Shown in pieces: positions 1 through 7,829 of a DNA stretch of 33,321 bases. The translations under genes were made by a program, and so were the position numbers. Below the pieces are notes generated by a model. The model did not search any database, was not told where the DNA came from, and saw only the letters and a program-made list of their open reading frames with translations. Every line of letters starts with the position of its first letter. The stretch's first letter is position 1. This stretch comes from an uncultured Oscillospiraceae bacterium (GTDB lineage: Bacteria; Bacillota; Clostridia; Oscillospirales; Oscillospiraceae), in contig CAKUAM010000015.1 in assembly GCA_934636305.1 (NCBI GenBank), positions 1 to 33,321 of the forward strand, given 5' to 3'.

Positions 1-1
1 T

Positions 2-85
2 CTGGATCAATGCACTCCCGCTCAGGCACAGGCCTTGAAGGAAATCATTTCTTCAACATGGAGTGCAATCAATAAATATCTGTAA
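2..85 (+). CDS. C-terminal end of an unidentified protein (partial)
   Basis: An open frame enters from the left edge and runs 27 codons to a TAA at 83-85; the end reads ...STWSAINKYL. An intrinsic terminator starts 6 bp after the stop, which is the main reason for treating this as a real gene end. The visible tail looks amphipathic and helical, but it is too short to assign to a family. Confidence 0.5.
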   Translation: MDQCTPAQAQALKEIISSTWSAINKYL

Positions 86-91
86 AAATAT

Positions 92-120
92 CCCCGCAGG
101 AGCAGTTGACTCTTGCGGGG
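92..120 (+). terminator. Intrinsic terminator of the upstream gene
   Basis: An 11-bp stem (92-102 with 110-120, one G-T pair) closes a 7-nt loop. The T tract after it is weak, so it may act as an mRNA 3' stabiliser as well as a terminator. Confidence 0.6.
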
Positions 121-259
121 ATTTGAAATCAATCATCTAAATTTGCAACAGTTCGAATAATTTTTTCTTCAAAAATAGGATAATTGGATGATAAATGGAA
201 CGAAACGTGATGTTTGTGATTTAGTTGTGCTATACTTCGAGATATGAACGGCAAGAATA

Positions 260-294
260 AAACCGGCGCACCCCGTGCAGGGGTGCGCCGGTTT
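260..294 (-). terminator. Terminator of the ROK regulator gene
   Basis: A perfect 15-bp stem (260-274 with 280-294) encloses a GTGCA loop. On the minus strand it is followed by a T-rich stretch, so it fits as the terminator of the regulator that ends at 387. The rest of 121-386 shows no gene or recognisable element. Confidence 0.75.
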
Positions 295-386
295 GCATCT
301 GCAGCAGCTTTTATCCGCAGAACGGATCTGACGCAGCAATGAAAATACAGCAGCTTTTTGCGCAGACCGATTGTGCGGGCGCGTGT

Positions 387-1634
387 CTATGCATAGACGG
401 ATGCGTCGCTGAAGATATGGTCAAGGAGCATGGTGCATGCACCGCGTGTATTGAGCTCCTGAATGGGCCGGGGATCAAACTGAAGCGTGAAGGGGCCAGC
501 CTTCGGATAGTACCGTGAGGCGGCAAGCTTCTGCATGATTGTCTGGCGGAAATGGTCATCCGCTGCGGCAAAATCCCCGTGAAAGACCACAACCTCCGGG
601 TCAAAGCAGAGTGTGATATTCCGAAGGGCCAGAGCAAAGTATCGGCCAAGCCGCGCGGAGATGGCCTGCGCATAGGGATCCGCGAGGGCGGAGGCGGAAA
701 AAATATCAGAGATGTGGAGCTCCGGGACGCTGAGATGGTTCACAATGGAGTCCGGGTGCTGTGAGATCGTCCCGGCGACATAGGCGCGCAGCTGCTCGGT
801 GCTGGCAAGTCGCTCAAAGCAGCCGTAGTTGCCGCAGCCACAGGCAACGGTGCTGTCCGGGTCGAGCACCATGTGTCCAATTTCCCCGATGAGGGAGTTG
901 ACACCGTTGAGAATCCGGTCATGGTCGATGAAGCAGGCACAGATGCCGCCCCACGAGGAAAACACGGCAAGCACGCGCTTGTCCTGATATTCCGGGTTGT
1001 GCAGAATGGAGCGGCCAACGACCTTGGCGACGTTTTCTACCAGAATCGGTGTGCCTGGGGCAAAATACGGCTGCAGGAGCTCCGCCACGGGAATGTCGCT
1101 GCCCCAGCTGGGGGAGAGAGAGTTGAATTTCAGTGTGTTCGTGTGGTAATCCACAATGCCGGAGGTGGAGATGCTGACGCCGCACAGCTGTGCCGGATCA
1201 ATGGTGTGGTGCGAAAGCAGGCGCCCGGCAAGCTGACCGATGGTCTGCATGGCGGCATCGGGCGTCGCGGGCAGCGACATTTTTACCTCCAGCTTATCGA
1301 CACTCTGGGACTGGAAATTCAGCAGCGACAGCCGGATGGTATCTGGCCAGAGACAGACGCTGAGCAGATATTTTTCGGGGGAAAGGGAAAAAAGCTCGGC
1401 GCGCTTGCCGCCGGTATTGGCGGCGTCTGTTTTGCCGGTGGAGACAATCAGGCCCTTCTGCATAAAAAATTGGATGGCCTTTGTGACGGTCTGCCGGCTG
1501 ACGCCTGTTTGCTGGGAGATCTGGTTGACGGTGAACGTGCCGCCGCTTTTGAAGATATCTAGAATTTGCATACGATTGCTGAGCTTCAGGTCAGAGGGGA
1601 ACGCGGCGACAAGCTGCGCAGCAGGATTGGACAT
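387..1634 (-). CDS. ROK-family transcriptional repressor (NagC/XylR type)
   Basis: A 415-residue ROK protein with an N-terminal winged helix-turn-helix at about residues 20-68 and a ROK sugar-sensing domain behind it. The family's zinc motif is present: GEIGH (His254) followed by CGCGNYGC (Cys265, Cys267, Cys272). The N-terminal phosphate-loop motif of ROK kinases is not recognisable, so a sugar-binding regulator is likelier than a kinase. The start at 1634 follows a GGAGG 8 nt upstream; the frame is open back to 1787 without another good ribosome site. It is divergent from the sugar ABC transporter, its most likely target, and a palindrome overlaps that promoter. The inducer cannot be read from the sequence. 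Confidence 0.9.
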   Translation of the reverse strand: MSNPAAQLVAAFPSDLKLSNRMQILDIFKSGGTFTVNQISQQTGVSRQTVTKAIQFFMQKGLIVSTGKTDAANTGGKRAELFSLSPEKYLLSVCLWPDTIRLSLLNFQSQSVDKLEVKMSLPATPDAAMQTIGQLAGRLLSHHTIDPAQLCGVSISTSGIVDYHTNTLKFNSLSPSWGSDIPVAELLQPYFAPGTPILVENVAKVVGRSILHNPEYQDKRVLAVFSSWGGICACFIDHDRILNGVNSLIGEIGHMVLDPDSTVACGCGNYGCFERLASTEQLRAYVAGTISQHPDSIVNHLSVPELHISDIFSASALADPYAQAISARLGRYFALALRNITLCFDPEVVVFHGDFAAADDHFRQTIMQKLAASRYYPKAGPFTLQFDPRPIQELNTRGACTMLLDHIFSDASVYA

Positions 1635-1755
1635 GATGGGAACCTCCGGGTGTATGAAATGAACCATAGAAAGGTAAGATTCTAACGTATGTAACGGGGG
1701 AAAGACAACGTTATTTTCTTTGCATGTAGTATAACAGAAAATACAGATAATTACT

Positions 1756-1767
1756 ATATGTACATAT
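1756..1767. promoter_or_regulatory. 12-bp perfect palindrome, candidate regulator site
   Basis: ATATGTACATAT lies in the divergent region between the ROK gene and the transporter, just upstream of a minus-strand TATACT (about 1727-1732) that may serve the ROK gene. It could be an autoregulatory operator. AT-rich palindromes arise easily by chance. Confidence 0.3.
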
Positions 1768-1819
1768 TGCACAATAAAGCTCGACAAATATCGGCGTGAC
1801 TAACGAAAATATCGAAGAA

Positions 1820-1861
1820 TGCAAAAAATATATTGCAAATACGCTTCATTGTTTCTATAAT
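1820..1861 (+). promoter_or_regulatory. Promoter and candidate operator of the sugar ABC operon
   Basis: A -35 TTGCAA (1833-1838) and a -10 TATAAT (1856-1861) are separated by 17 bp. The inverted repeat TGCAA-N8-TTGCA (1820-1837) overlaps the -35 box, and GAAG/CTTC arms extend it loosely on both sides. That position suits repression by the divergent ROK protein; which protein binds is inferred. Confidence 0.65.
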
Positions 1862-1953
1862 CAAAGGCGTAGAGTAAAATAAGAAAGTTACTTTACTGGC
1901 CCGGTATTTTCCATCCGGCTGTACGGGTGAAAAAACAAATGGAGGAATCAAAA

Positions 1954-3054
1954 ATGAAAAAGGTACTTGCAATTTTGTTGGCTGCGGCAATGCTGCTTAC
2001 ACTTGCGGCCTGTGCCGGCAAGGCGCAGACGCCTGACGCCAGCACATCGACGGCGGACAGCGCACCTGCCGCGACGGACGCATCTTCGGATGCAGCGCCC
2101 GAGCAGACGGCGGCGCCGGTCAGCGATCTGACCATCGGCGTCAATATTCAGGAGTTCAGTAATGCGTATCTGACTACCATGCGCAACGGGATGCAGGCGT
2201 CGGCAGACAAGCTGGGAGTGAAGCTGGACATCGTGGACGGTCAGTCCGACGAAACGGTCATCAGCAGCAACATCGACCTGATGCTGACGAAGGGCTATAA
2301 GGTCCTCGCGGTCAACATGATGAACACGACGAGCGCGCCGGACATTCTGAGCAAGACCAGCGCGGACAATGTCCCGGTTGTCTTCTTCAACGTTGAGCCG
2401 GAGGCGGACGTTCTGGCAGCCGCGAAGGATTGCTACTATGTCGGTGCAAAGGCGGAGGAGTCCGGCAGTATGCAGGGTGAGGCGCTGGTCTCTTACTGGA
2501 ACGACCATCCCGAGGCTGACCGCAACGGCGACGGCGTTATGCAGTATGTTATGATCATGGGCGACCCCGGTCATCAGGACTCCATCCTGCGCACGGAGTA
2601 TTCCGTCAAGGCGATCACGGATGCGGGCATCGAGGTCGAGGAGGTCGCGCGCGACGTTGCGAACTGGGCTCGTGCAGACGGGCAGGACGTTATGGCGCGT
2701 ATCCTCGCCGCGCATGACGACATCGAGGCGATCATCTGCAACAACGACGAAATGGCGCTGGGCGCGATCGAAGCGCTGAAGGCCGGCGGCTATCTCGTCA
2801 ACGGCGGCACGTTTATCCCGGTCGTGGGCGTTGACTGCAACGAGGAGGCCAAGATCGCCATCAAGGAAGGCACGATGTATGCCTCTGTTTTCAACGATGC
2901 AGTTGGTCAGGCGGACGCCGTTGTAAAGCTCTGCAAGCTGATCGCGGACGGCGAAACGCCCACCTCTGAGAATCTGGGCTATGACCTGGAGGGTCAGTAC
3001 GTTTGGGTGCCCTATATCCCCGTCACCATTGACAATCTGGATTCCATCGGCTGA
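1954..3054 (+). CDS. Sugar ABC transporter substrate-binding lipoprotein
   Basis: A 366-residue lipoprotein that would capture the sugar outside the cell. The N terminus is a type II signal peptide ending in the lipobox LAAC, with the lipidated Cys at residue 20. An Ala/Thr/Ser-rich linker follows to about residue 55, then a periplasmic-binding-protein type 1 fold beginning TIGVNIQEF, of the galactose/ribose (MglB/RbsB) kind. The start at 1954 is chosen because GGAGG lies 8 nt upstream; an in-frame ATG-like start at 1927 would put residues before the signal peptide and lacks such a site. It is first in the operon, and a strong hairpin separates it from the ATPase gene. The exact ligand is unknown. 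Confidence 0.9.
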   Translation: MKKVLAILLAAAMLLTLAACAGKAQTPDASTSTADSAPAATDASSDAAPEQTAAPVSDLTIGVNIQEFSNAYLTTMRNGMQASADKLGVKLDIVDGQSDETVISSNIDLMLTKGYKVLAVNMMNTTSAPDILSKTSADNVPVVFFNVEPEADVLAAAKDCYYVGAKAEESGSMQGEALVSYWNDHPEADRNGDGVMQYVMIMGDPGHQDSILRTEYSVKAITDAGIEVEEVARDVANWARADGQDVMARILAAHDDIEAIICNNDEMALGAIEALKAGGYLVNGGTFIPVVGVDCNEEAKIAIKEGTMYASVFNDAVGQADAVVKLCKLIADGETPTSENLGYDLEGQYVWVPYIPVTIDNLDSIG

Positions 3055-3070
3055 TTAACAATGCGTTTGG

Positions 3071-3100
3071 CGAAAAGAGCATCCTTGGATGCTCTTTTCG
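3071..3100 (+). other. Intra-operon hairpin between binding protein and ATPase
   Basis: CGAAAAGAGCATCC (3071-3084) is followed after only TT by its exact reverse complement (3087-3100), giving about 12 pairs with a 6-nt loop. It starts 16 bp after the binding-protein stop and ends just before the ATPase ribosome site. Such hairpins commonly stabilise binding-protein mRNA or partly terminate transcription, making binding protein more abundant than the membrane parts. Confidence 0.7.
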
Positions 3101-3118
3101 TGCGAAAGGAGGAATATT

Positions 3119-4618
3119 GTGGATCAGAACAGCTATGTGCTGGAAATGCACCACATGGACAAGGCGTTTCCGGGCGTCGTGGCGCTCAATGACGTCTCCT
3201 TGCAGATCGAGCCCGGCAAGGTCCACGCCCTGATGGGAGAAAACGGTGCGGGCAAATCCACCTTGATGAAGTGCCTGTTCGGTATCTACACGCCGGATCA
3301 CGGCGAGATCATTTATAAGGGAAAGCCGGTCAAATTCCAAAATTCTCTGGATGCCCTGCACAGCGGGATCTCCATGATCCATCAGGAGCTTCAGCCGGAG
3401 CTGAATCTGACCGTGATGGAAAACCTCTGGATGGGGCGGCTTCCCAAAAAAGGCTTTGTCGTAGACTATAAGAAAATGTATCAGGACACCACGGAGGTCT
3501 TGAAGCGCCTGCGGCTGGATTATGACCCCAGGGCGCTGGTCAAGACCCTGTCGGTCTCCCAGATCCAGTGCCTGGAGATCGCCAAGGCGGTCTCCAACAA
3601 CGCGAGCGTTATCATTATGGACGAGCCGACGTCGTCGCTGACAGAGACCGAGGTGGAGTATCTCTTTGACATCATTGAGGATCTGAAGAAGCAGGGCATC
3701 GCCATCATCTATATCTCGCACAAGATGAACGAGATCCTGCGTATCTCCGACAACATCAGCGTGATGCGGGACGGCTCGATGATCGGCACGTGGCGCACGG
3801 AGCAGATGGATATTGAGACGCTCATCTCCAAGATGGTCGGCCGCGAGATGCAGGAGTATTTTCCGAAAAAGTCCAACACGCCCGGCGAGGTGCGCCTGGA
3901 GGTGGAGGATTATACGTCGATCCATCCGAACAGCTTCCGCCATGTGAGCTTTGACCTCAGACGCGGGGAGATCCTCGGTATCGCCGGGCTTGTCGGCGCG
4001 CAGCGCACAGAGCTGGTGGAGGGGATCTTCGGCATCCGAAGCTGCAGCGCGGGTACGCTGCGGCTTGACGGCAAGACGCTGCAGGTCAAATGCCCCAGCG
4101 ACGCGATCAAGAACAAGATCGCCCTTTTAACAGAGGACCGCAAGCGCAGCGGCATCTTTCCCGTGCTGAGCGTCGGAGAGAATATCTACCTCCGCCAGTA
4201 TGACAAGGTGACAAGGTTCGGCAAGATCAGCTACAAGCGCTGCCATCAGATCGCGCGGGCGGGCATTGAGCGCCTGCAGGTCAAAACGCCCAGCATCAGC
4301 ACTGCCATCAACACGCTCTCCGGCGGCAACCAGCAGAAGGCGCTGCTGGCGCGCTGGCTTCTGACGGAGCCGGAGATCCTGATCCTGGACGAGCCGACGC
4401 GCGGCATCGACGTGGGCGCGAAATATGAGATCTACACGATCATCTCCCAGCTTGCAGCCGAGGGTAAAAGCGTGATCATGATCTCCAGCGAGATGAACGA
4501 ACTGCTTGGTATGGCGGATCGTATTATGGTCATGTGCGAAGGCAGAAGCACCGGCATCCTTGAGCGCAGTGCGTTCAGCGAGGAGGCCATCATGCATCTG
4601 GCGACCCAGTTTGAGTGA
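3119..4618 (+). CDS. Sugar ABC transporter ATP-binding protein, two ABC domains
   Basis: A 499-residue tandem ABC ATPase of the MglA/RbsA/XylG family, which powers monosaccharide import. The first domain has the Walker A GENGAGKST (residues 40-48) and Walker B ending IIMDEPTSSL. The second has the family's relaxed Walker A (GLVGAQRTEL), the signature LSGGNQQK and Walker B ILILDEPTRGIDVGAK. The start is a GTG at 3119, placed 6 nt after AAGGAGG; the frame also opens at an ATG at 3089, but that lies inside the preceding hairpin. The gene is 13 bp upstream of the permease gene, so the two are surely co-transcribed. Confidence 0.93.
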   Translation: MDQNSYVLEMHHMDKAFPGVVALNDVSLQIEPGKVHALMGENGAGKSTLMKCLFGIYTPDHGEIIYKGKPVKFQNSLDALHSGISMIHQELQPELNLTVMENLWMGRLPKKGFVVDYKKMYQDTTEVLKRLRLDYDPRALVKTLSVSQIQCLEIAKAVSNNASVIIMDEPTSSLTETEVEYLFDIIEDLKKQGIAIIYISHKMNEILRISDNISVMRDGSMIGTWRTEQMDIETLISKMVGREMQEYFPKKSNTPGEVRLEVEDYTSIHPNSFRHVSFDLRRGEILGIAGLVGAQRTELVEGIFGIRSCSAGTLRLDGKTLQVKCPSDAIKNKIALLTEDRKRSGIFPVLSVGENIYLRQYDKVTRFGKISYKRCHQIARAGIERLQVKTPSISTAINTLSGGNQQKALLARWLLTEPEILILDEPTRGIDVGAKYEIYTIISQLAAEGKSVIMISSEMNELLGMADRIMVMCEGRSTGILERSAFSEEAIMHLATQFE

Positions 4619-4631
4619 AAGAGGAGCGAAC

Positions 4632-5648
4632 ATGAGCAAGAAATCAAAAATCAATAAAAACAGCGTTGCACATTTTTTCAGCAACAATGTGATCATCCTG
4701 TGTATGCTGCTGCTGATCGTTGTGATCGCCATCATTGAGCCTCGATTCATGTCGATGCGTGTGGTGCGCGATATTCTGATCCAGAACTCGTCAAGGATGA
4801 TCATTGCCTGCGGCATGGCGATGATCCTGATCTCCGGCGGCATGGATCTTTCCGCAGGGCGCATCGTCGGTCTGGCGGCGGTCATGACGGGCTCGCTTGG
4901 TCAGATGGCGACGACGACCAGCAAGTTCTTCCCGAATCTGCCGCAGTTGCCGGTGATCGTGCCGCTGCTCGCCGCAATCGTGATCTGCTTTGTGTTTGGT
5001 ATGCTCAACGGCGTTCTGATCGCCAAGTTTTCGATCCCGCCGTTTATTGTGACGCTTGGCACCGCCATGATCATCTGGGGCGCAAATCTGCTGTATTACG
5101 ACATTGAGCCGAACAATTCGCAGCCGATCGGCGGCATCCAGAGCGGCATTAAATTCATGGGCTCCGGCTATCTGGCGCAGAAGATCCCGGTCATCATCCT
5201 CATTGCGCTTGCGGTGGTGCTGATCTCCTGGTTCGTTATGAAATACACGACCTTTGGACGCAACATTTATTCAATCGGCGGCAACCGCGACGCGGCGGAG
5301 GTCTGCGGCATCCGCGTGGCGCGGACGCTGATCTGGACCTATGCCATCGCAGCGGTGATGTTTGCGGTCGGCGGATTTTTGGAGTGTGCGCGCACCAACG
5401 GCGCAACGGCGTCCTACGGCGAAAACTATGAGTTTGACGCGATCGCAGCCTGCGTGGTCGGCGGCGTGTCCAACTCCGGCGGCGTGGGGACGATCCCCGG
5501 GATGGTCCTGGGCGTTCTGATGTTCGGCATCATCAACTACGGGCTGACGTTCCTTGGCGTGCAGCCGTACTGGCAGAAGATCGTAAAGGGCATCATCATT
5601 CTGACGGCCGTTGGATTCGATGTCCGCAAAAACATCCGTAAAAAGTAA
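4632..5648 (+). CDS. Sugar ABC transporter permease (RbsC/MglC type)
   Basis: A 338-residue integral membrane protein with a short Lys-rich N terminus followed by many hydrophobic segments, matching the branched-chain/ribose permease family that forms the channel of MglA/RbsA systems. Features seen include ISGGMDLSAGRIVGLAA and, further on, GRNIYSIGGNRDAAEVCGI, the cytoplasmic coupling-loop region of the family. The start at 4632 is preceded by GAGGAG; the longer open frame from 4506 overlaps the ATPase gene and would add residues unlike a permease. A dehydrogenase gene follows 28 bp later on the same strand. Confidence 0.92.
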   Translation: MSKKSKINKNSVAHFFSNNVIILCMLLLIVVIAIIEPRFMSMRVVRDILIQNSSRMIIACGMAMILISGGMDLSAGRIVGLAAVMTGSLGQMATTTSKFFPNLPQLPVIVPLLAAIVICFVFGMLNGVLIAKFSIPPFIVTLGTAMIIWGANLLYYDIEPNNSQPIGGIQSGIKFMGSGYLAQKIPVIILIALAVVLISWFVMKYTTFGRNIYSIGGNRDAAEVCGIRVARTLIWTYAIAAVMFAVGGFLECARTNGATASYGENYEFDAIAACVVGGVSNSGGVGTIPGMVLGVLMFGIINYGLTFLGVQPYWQKIVKGIIILTAVGFDVRKNIRKK

Positions 5649-5676
5649 TTTTGATCGTAGAATCGGGGGAATTATC

Positions 5677-6729
5677 ATGAAAAAATTACGTTGGGGCGTC
5701 ATTGGTGCAGGCGGCATTGCCGACCGCAGAACGATTCCCGGCATGATGCTGGCTGAGAATGCCGAGCTCATTGCCGTCATGGACATCAACGCCGAGCAGG
5801 TGGAGAAGATCCGCCAGAAATACGGCGCAAAGCGCGGCTATACGAGCGAGGAGGATCTGCTGAATGATCCGGAGGTCGACGCGGTCTATATTGCAACGCC
5901 GATTGTGCTGCATGCCAAGCAGGCACGCATGGCTGCCGACCATGGCAAGCATATTTTGATTGAAAAGCCGCTGGCCATGACGTCTGAGGAAGGGCAGCAG
6001 GTGGTGGAATACTGCCAGCAGAAGGGCGTGAAGATTGCGGCCGGTCTGATGATGCGCTTTGGCGCACACGTGATGAACATGAAAAAGGCCATCGCCGAGG
6101 GCAAAATCGGCACGGTTGTGTCCGGCTACGCCCAGTTTACGCTGTGGCTGCCGTATGAGCCGGGCAACTGGCGCCAATGCAAGGCCAAGGCCGGCGGCGG
6201 CGCGATGATGGACCTGTCTGTGCATACCATCGACCTCATGGAGTATATCACGGGCATGCGCGTGACGCAGGTCGCCTCCATGAATGAGAAGATCGCCTTT
6301 CCAGAGCCGCAGTACGACGTGGAGGATACCTCGACGCTGCTCATGCGCATGGAAAATGGCGCGCAGTGCGTCGTGCAGTCGAACTTCAATATTCCGGACG
6401 AGGCGGCCAAGTGGCGCGTGGAGTTCTTTGGCACCAAGGGCCGCCTGATGGGCGATACGATGATCGGCCAGATTGACAAGGGCACGCTGAACGCAGTGTT
6501 CATCGATAAGAATGTCGCTTATTCTGCCGAGCAGACCCATGCCGACGATGTGGGCGTGGAGATTCCGGGCAACTTCGGCAATATGTATACGCGCGAGATC
6601 GAGAGCTTCTCGGATTCCATTCTGAATAATAAGCCGCTGGTCGTGCCGGCATCTGACGCAGTGCATGTGCAGCACATCATGGAGCAGGCCTACCGCAGCG
6701 GCGAGGAAATGAAGATCGAGACGATCTGA
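5677..6729 (+). CDS. Gfo/Idh/MocA-family NAD(P)-dependent dehydrogenase
   Basis: A 350-residue oxidoreductase with an N-terminal Rossmann fold (VIGAGGIADR, residues 8-17) and the family's EKP catalytic-loop motif (Glu96-Lys97-Pro98, in LIEKPLAM). The C-terminal half is the alpha/beta substrate domain, including GGGAMMDLSVHTIDLMEYI with the usual Asp and His positions. Members oxidise hydroxyls of sugars, inositols and sugar acids. Being last in the transporter transcript, it probably performs the first or second step on the imported compound. The start at 5677 follows a short G-rich ribosome site. The gene ends 10 bp from the convergent AraC gene with no terminator between them. Confidence 0.9.
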   Translation: MKKLRWGVIGAGGIADRRTIPGMMLAENAELIAVMDINAEQVEKIRQKYGAKRGYTSEEDLLNDPEVDAVYIATPIVLHAKQARMAADHGKHILIEKPLAMTSEEGQQVVEYCQQKGVKIAAGLMMRFGAHVMNMKKAIAEGKIGTVVSGYAQFTLWLPYEPGNWRQCKAKAGGGAMMDLSVHTIDLMEYITGMRVTQVASMNEKIAFPEPQYDVEDTSTLLMRMENGAQCVVQSNFNIPDEAAKWRVEFFGTKGRLMGDTMIGQIDKGTLNAVFIDKNVAYSAEQTHADDVGVEIPGNFGNMYTREIESFSDSILNNKPLVVPASDAVHVQHIMEQAYRSGEEMKIETI

Positions 6730-6739
6730 TCGGATCCGC

Positions 6740-7681
6740 TCAAAGACCGTGGTTCTGCAGCAGCACGCGGCACTCTGCCGGCGTGAGGATGCGCTGCGTG
6801 GTGCGGGAATCTCCAGCAGTCTGTACGCCGCTGTCCTGCGCGCGCTGCGCGCTCTGGAGCCACTGCTTGGGCGTCATGCCGGTGTTTTTCTGGAAGCTCT
6901 GGTTGAGGTATTTGGGGTCGGAGAAGCCGCAGGCGTAGGCTGCGTCGGTCAGCGTGATTTCTGATTGCCGCAGCAGAATCATCGCAGCCTCCAGCCGCAG
7001 CCGCGACAGGTATTCCTGGAAGGAAATGTGCAGCTGCTGCTTGAAAAGATGCGACAGATATGTCTGTGTCAGGCCCTCGCTTTCCGCAATCTCACTCAGG
7101 CGGATGGACTCCGTGTAGTGGTTTTCCAGATAGTGCAGGATGCGGTGCATGCGCTCGGCATTGCGCGTCTGGGTGGTGATCTCGGTGTCACTGAGCGTGT
7201 GATACGGTATCAGCTGCAGCAGCATCGAGAAAATGAGATTGATCTGCCCCATGCAGGCAAACGCGCTGTCCGGCGTATCGCCAAGATAGGCGGACAAGGC
7301 GCGCAGCATCATCTCCCGCAGCTGCTGGAGCTGCGCGGTGTCCATGCACTGGCTCAGACGGCAGGTGTCGAAGCGGATGTTGCGCAGCTGCGGGAAAAAG
7401 CGCTTGCAGAAGCTCGGCGAGATCTGCAGCGACACAATACGCGCCGGCAGGCCGGAGGCCCAGATCTCGTGGCCGCTGCCCGTGTCGAACAGCAGTGCGT
7501 CGCCGGCCCCGGCGGTAAAGCTCCGGCGGTCGGTATAGATGCTGCAGGTGCCGCTCAGCACGCAGCAAAGCTCCATTTCCTTATGCAGATGCATGGGCCG
7601 GTAGACCATGTCAACGGTGAATATCGTGCAATCTGCCAGCTTGGAATGGGAAATCAGCTCATATTCGTTATATAGTTCCAT
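6740..7681 (-). CDS. AraC-family transcriptional regulator with cupin domain
   Basis: A 313-residue regulator. The N-terminal part looks like an AraC-type cupin sensor (His31, His33 and Glu35/37 in MHLHKEMELC). The C-terminal part, from about residue 178 to 280, holds two helix-turn-helix units ending in the usual CGFSDPKYLNQSFQKNTGM pattern. The start at 7681 is preferred because GAGG lies 6 nt upstream; an ATG four codons earlier has no ribosome site. It is divergent from the isomerase-kinase-dehydrogenase unit and is most likely its sugar-responsive activator. It also points into the end of the dehydrogenase gene, so read-through would make antisense RNA there. Confidence 0.92.
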   Translation of the reverse strand: MELYNEYELISHSKLADCTIFTVDMVYRPMHLHKEMELCCVLSGTCSIYTDRRSFTAGAGDALLFDTGSGHEIWASGLPARIVSLQISPSFCKRFFPQLRNIRFDTCRLSQCMDTAQLQQLREMMLRALSAYLGDTPDSAFACMGQINLIFSMLLQLIPYHTLSDTEITTQTRNAERMHRILHYLENHYTESIRLSEIAESEGLTQTYLSHLFKQQLHISFQEYLSRLRLEAAMILLRQSEITLTDAAYACGFSDPKYLNQSFQKNTGMTPKQWLQSAQRAQDSGVQTAGDSRTTQRILTPAECRVLLQNHGL

Positions 7682-7702
7682 TGTGAACCTCAAATCGCAT
7701 CA

Positions 7703-7752
7703 TTGTCGGGTGGCCAGCGCAGCATTATACTCGAAATAACTGCCTGTATCCA
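7703..7752. promoter_or_regulatory. Overlapping divergent promoters (isomerase operon and AraC gene)
   Basis: On the plus strand, -35 TTGTCG (7703-7708), a 17-bp spacer and -10 TATACT (7726-7731) point at the isomerase gene. On the minus strand, -10 TATAAT (7724-7729) and a weak -35 TGGATA (7747-7752), also 17 bp apart, point at the AraC gene. The two -10 boxes share four base pairs, so polymerase probably cannot occupy both at once. Confidence 0.5.
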
Positions 7753-7829
7753 TCATAATAATAGTATCAATGCAGGAAATCAAGTTTCTGCGCAAAATAC
7801 ACAAATTATAATAATCGGAGGATGTAAAC

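Noticed and set aside
1635..1787. N-terminal extension of the ROK regulator to 1787
   Set aside because: The extra 51 residues are hydrophobic and overlap promoter-like sequence; the start at 1634 has a good ribosome site and gives a normal ROK length.
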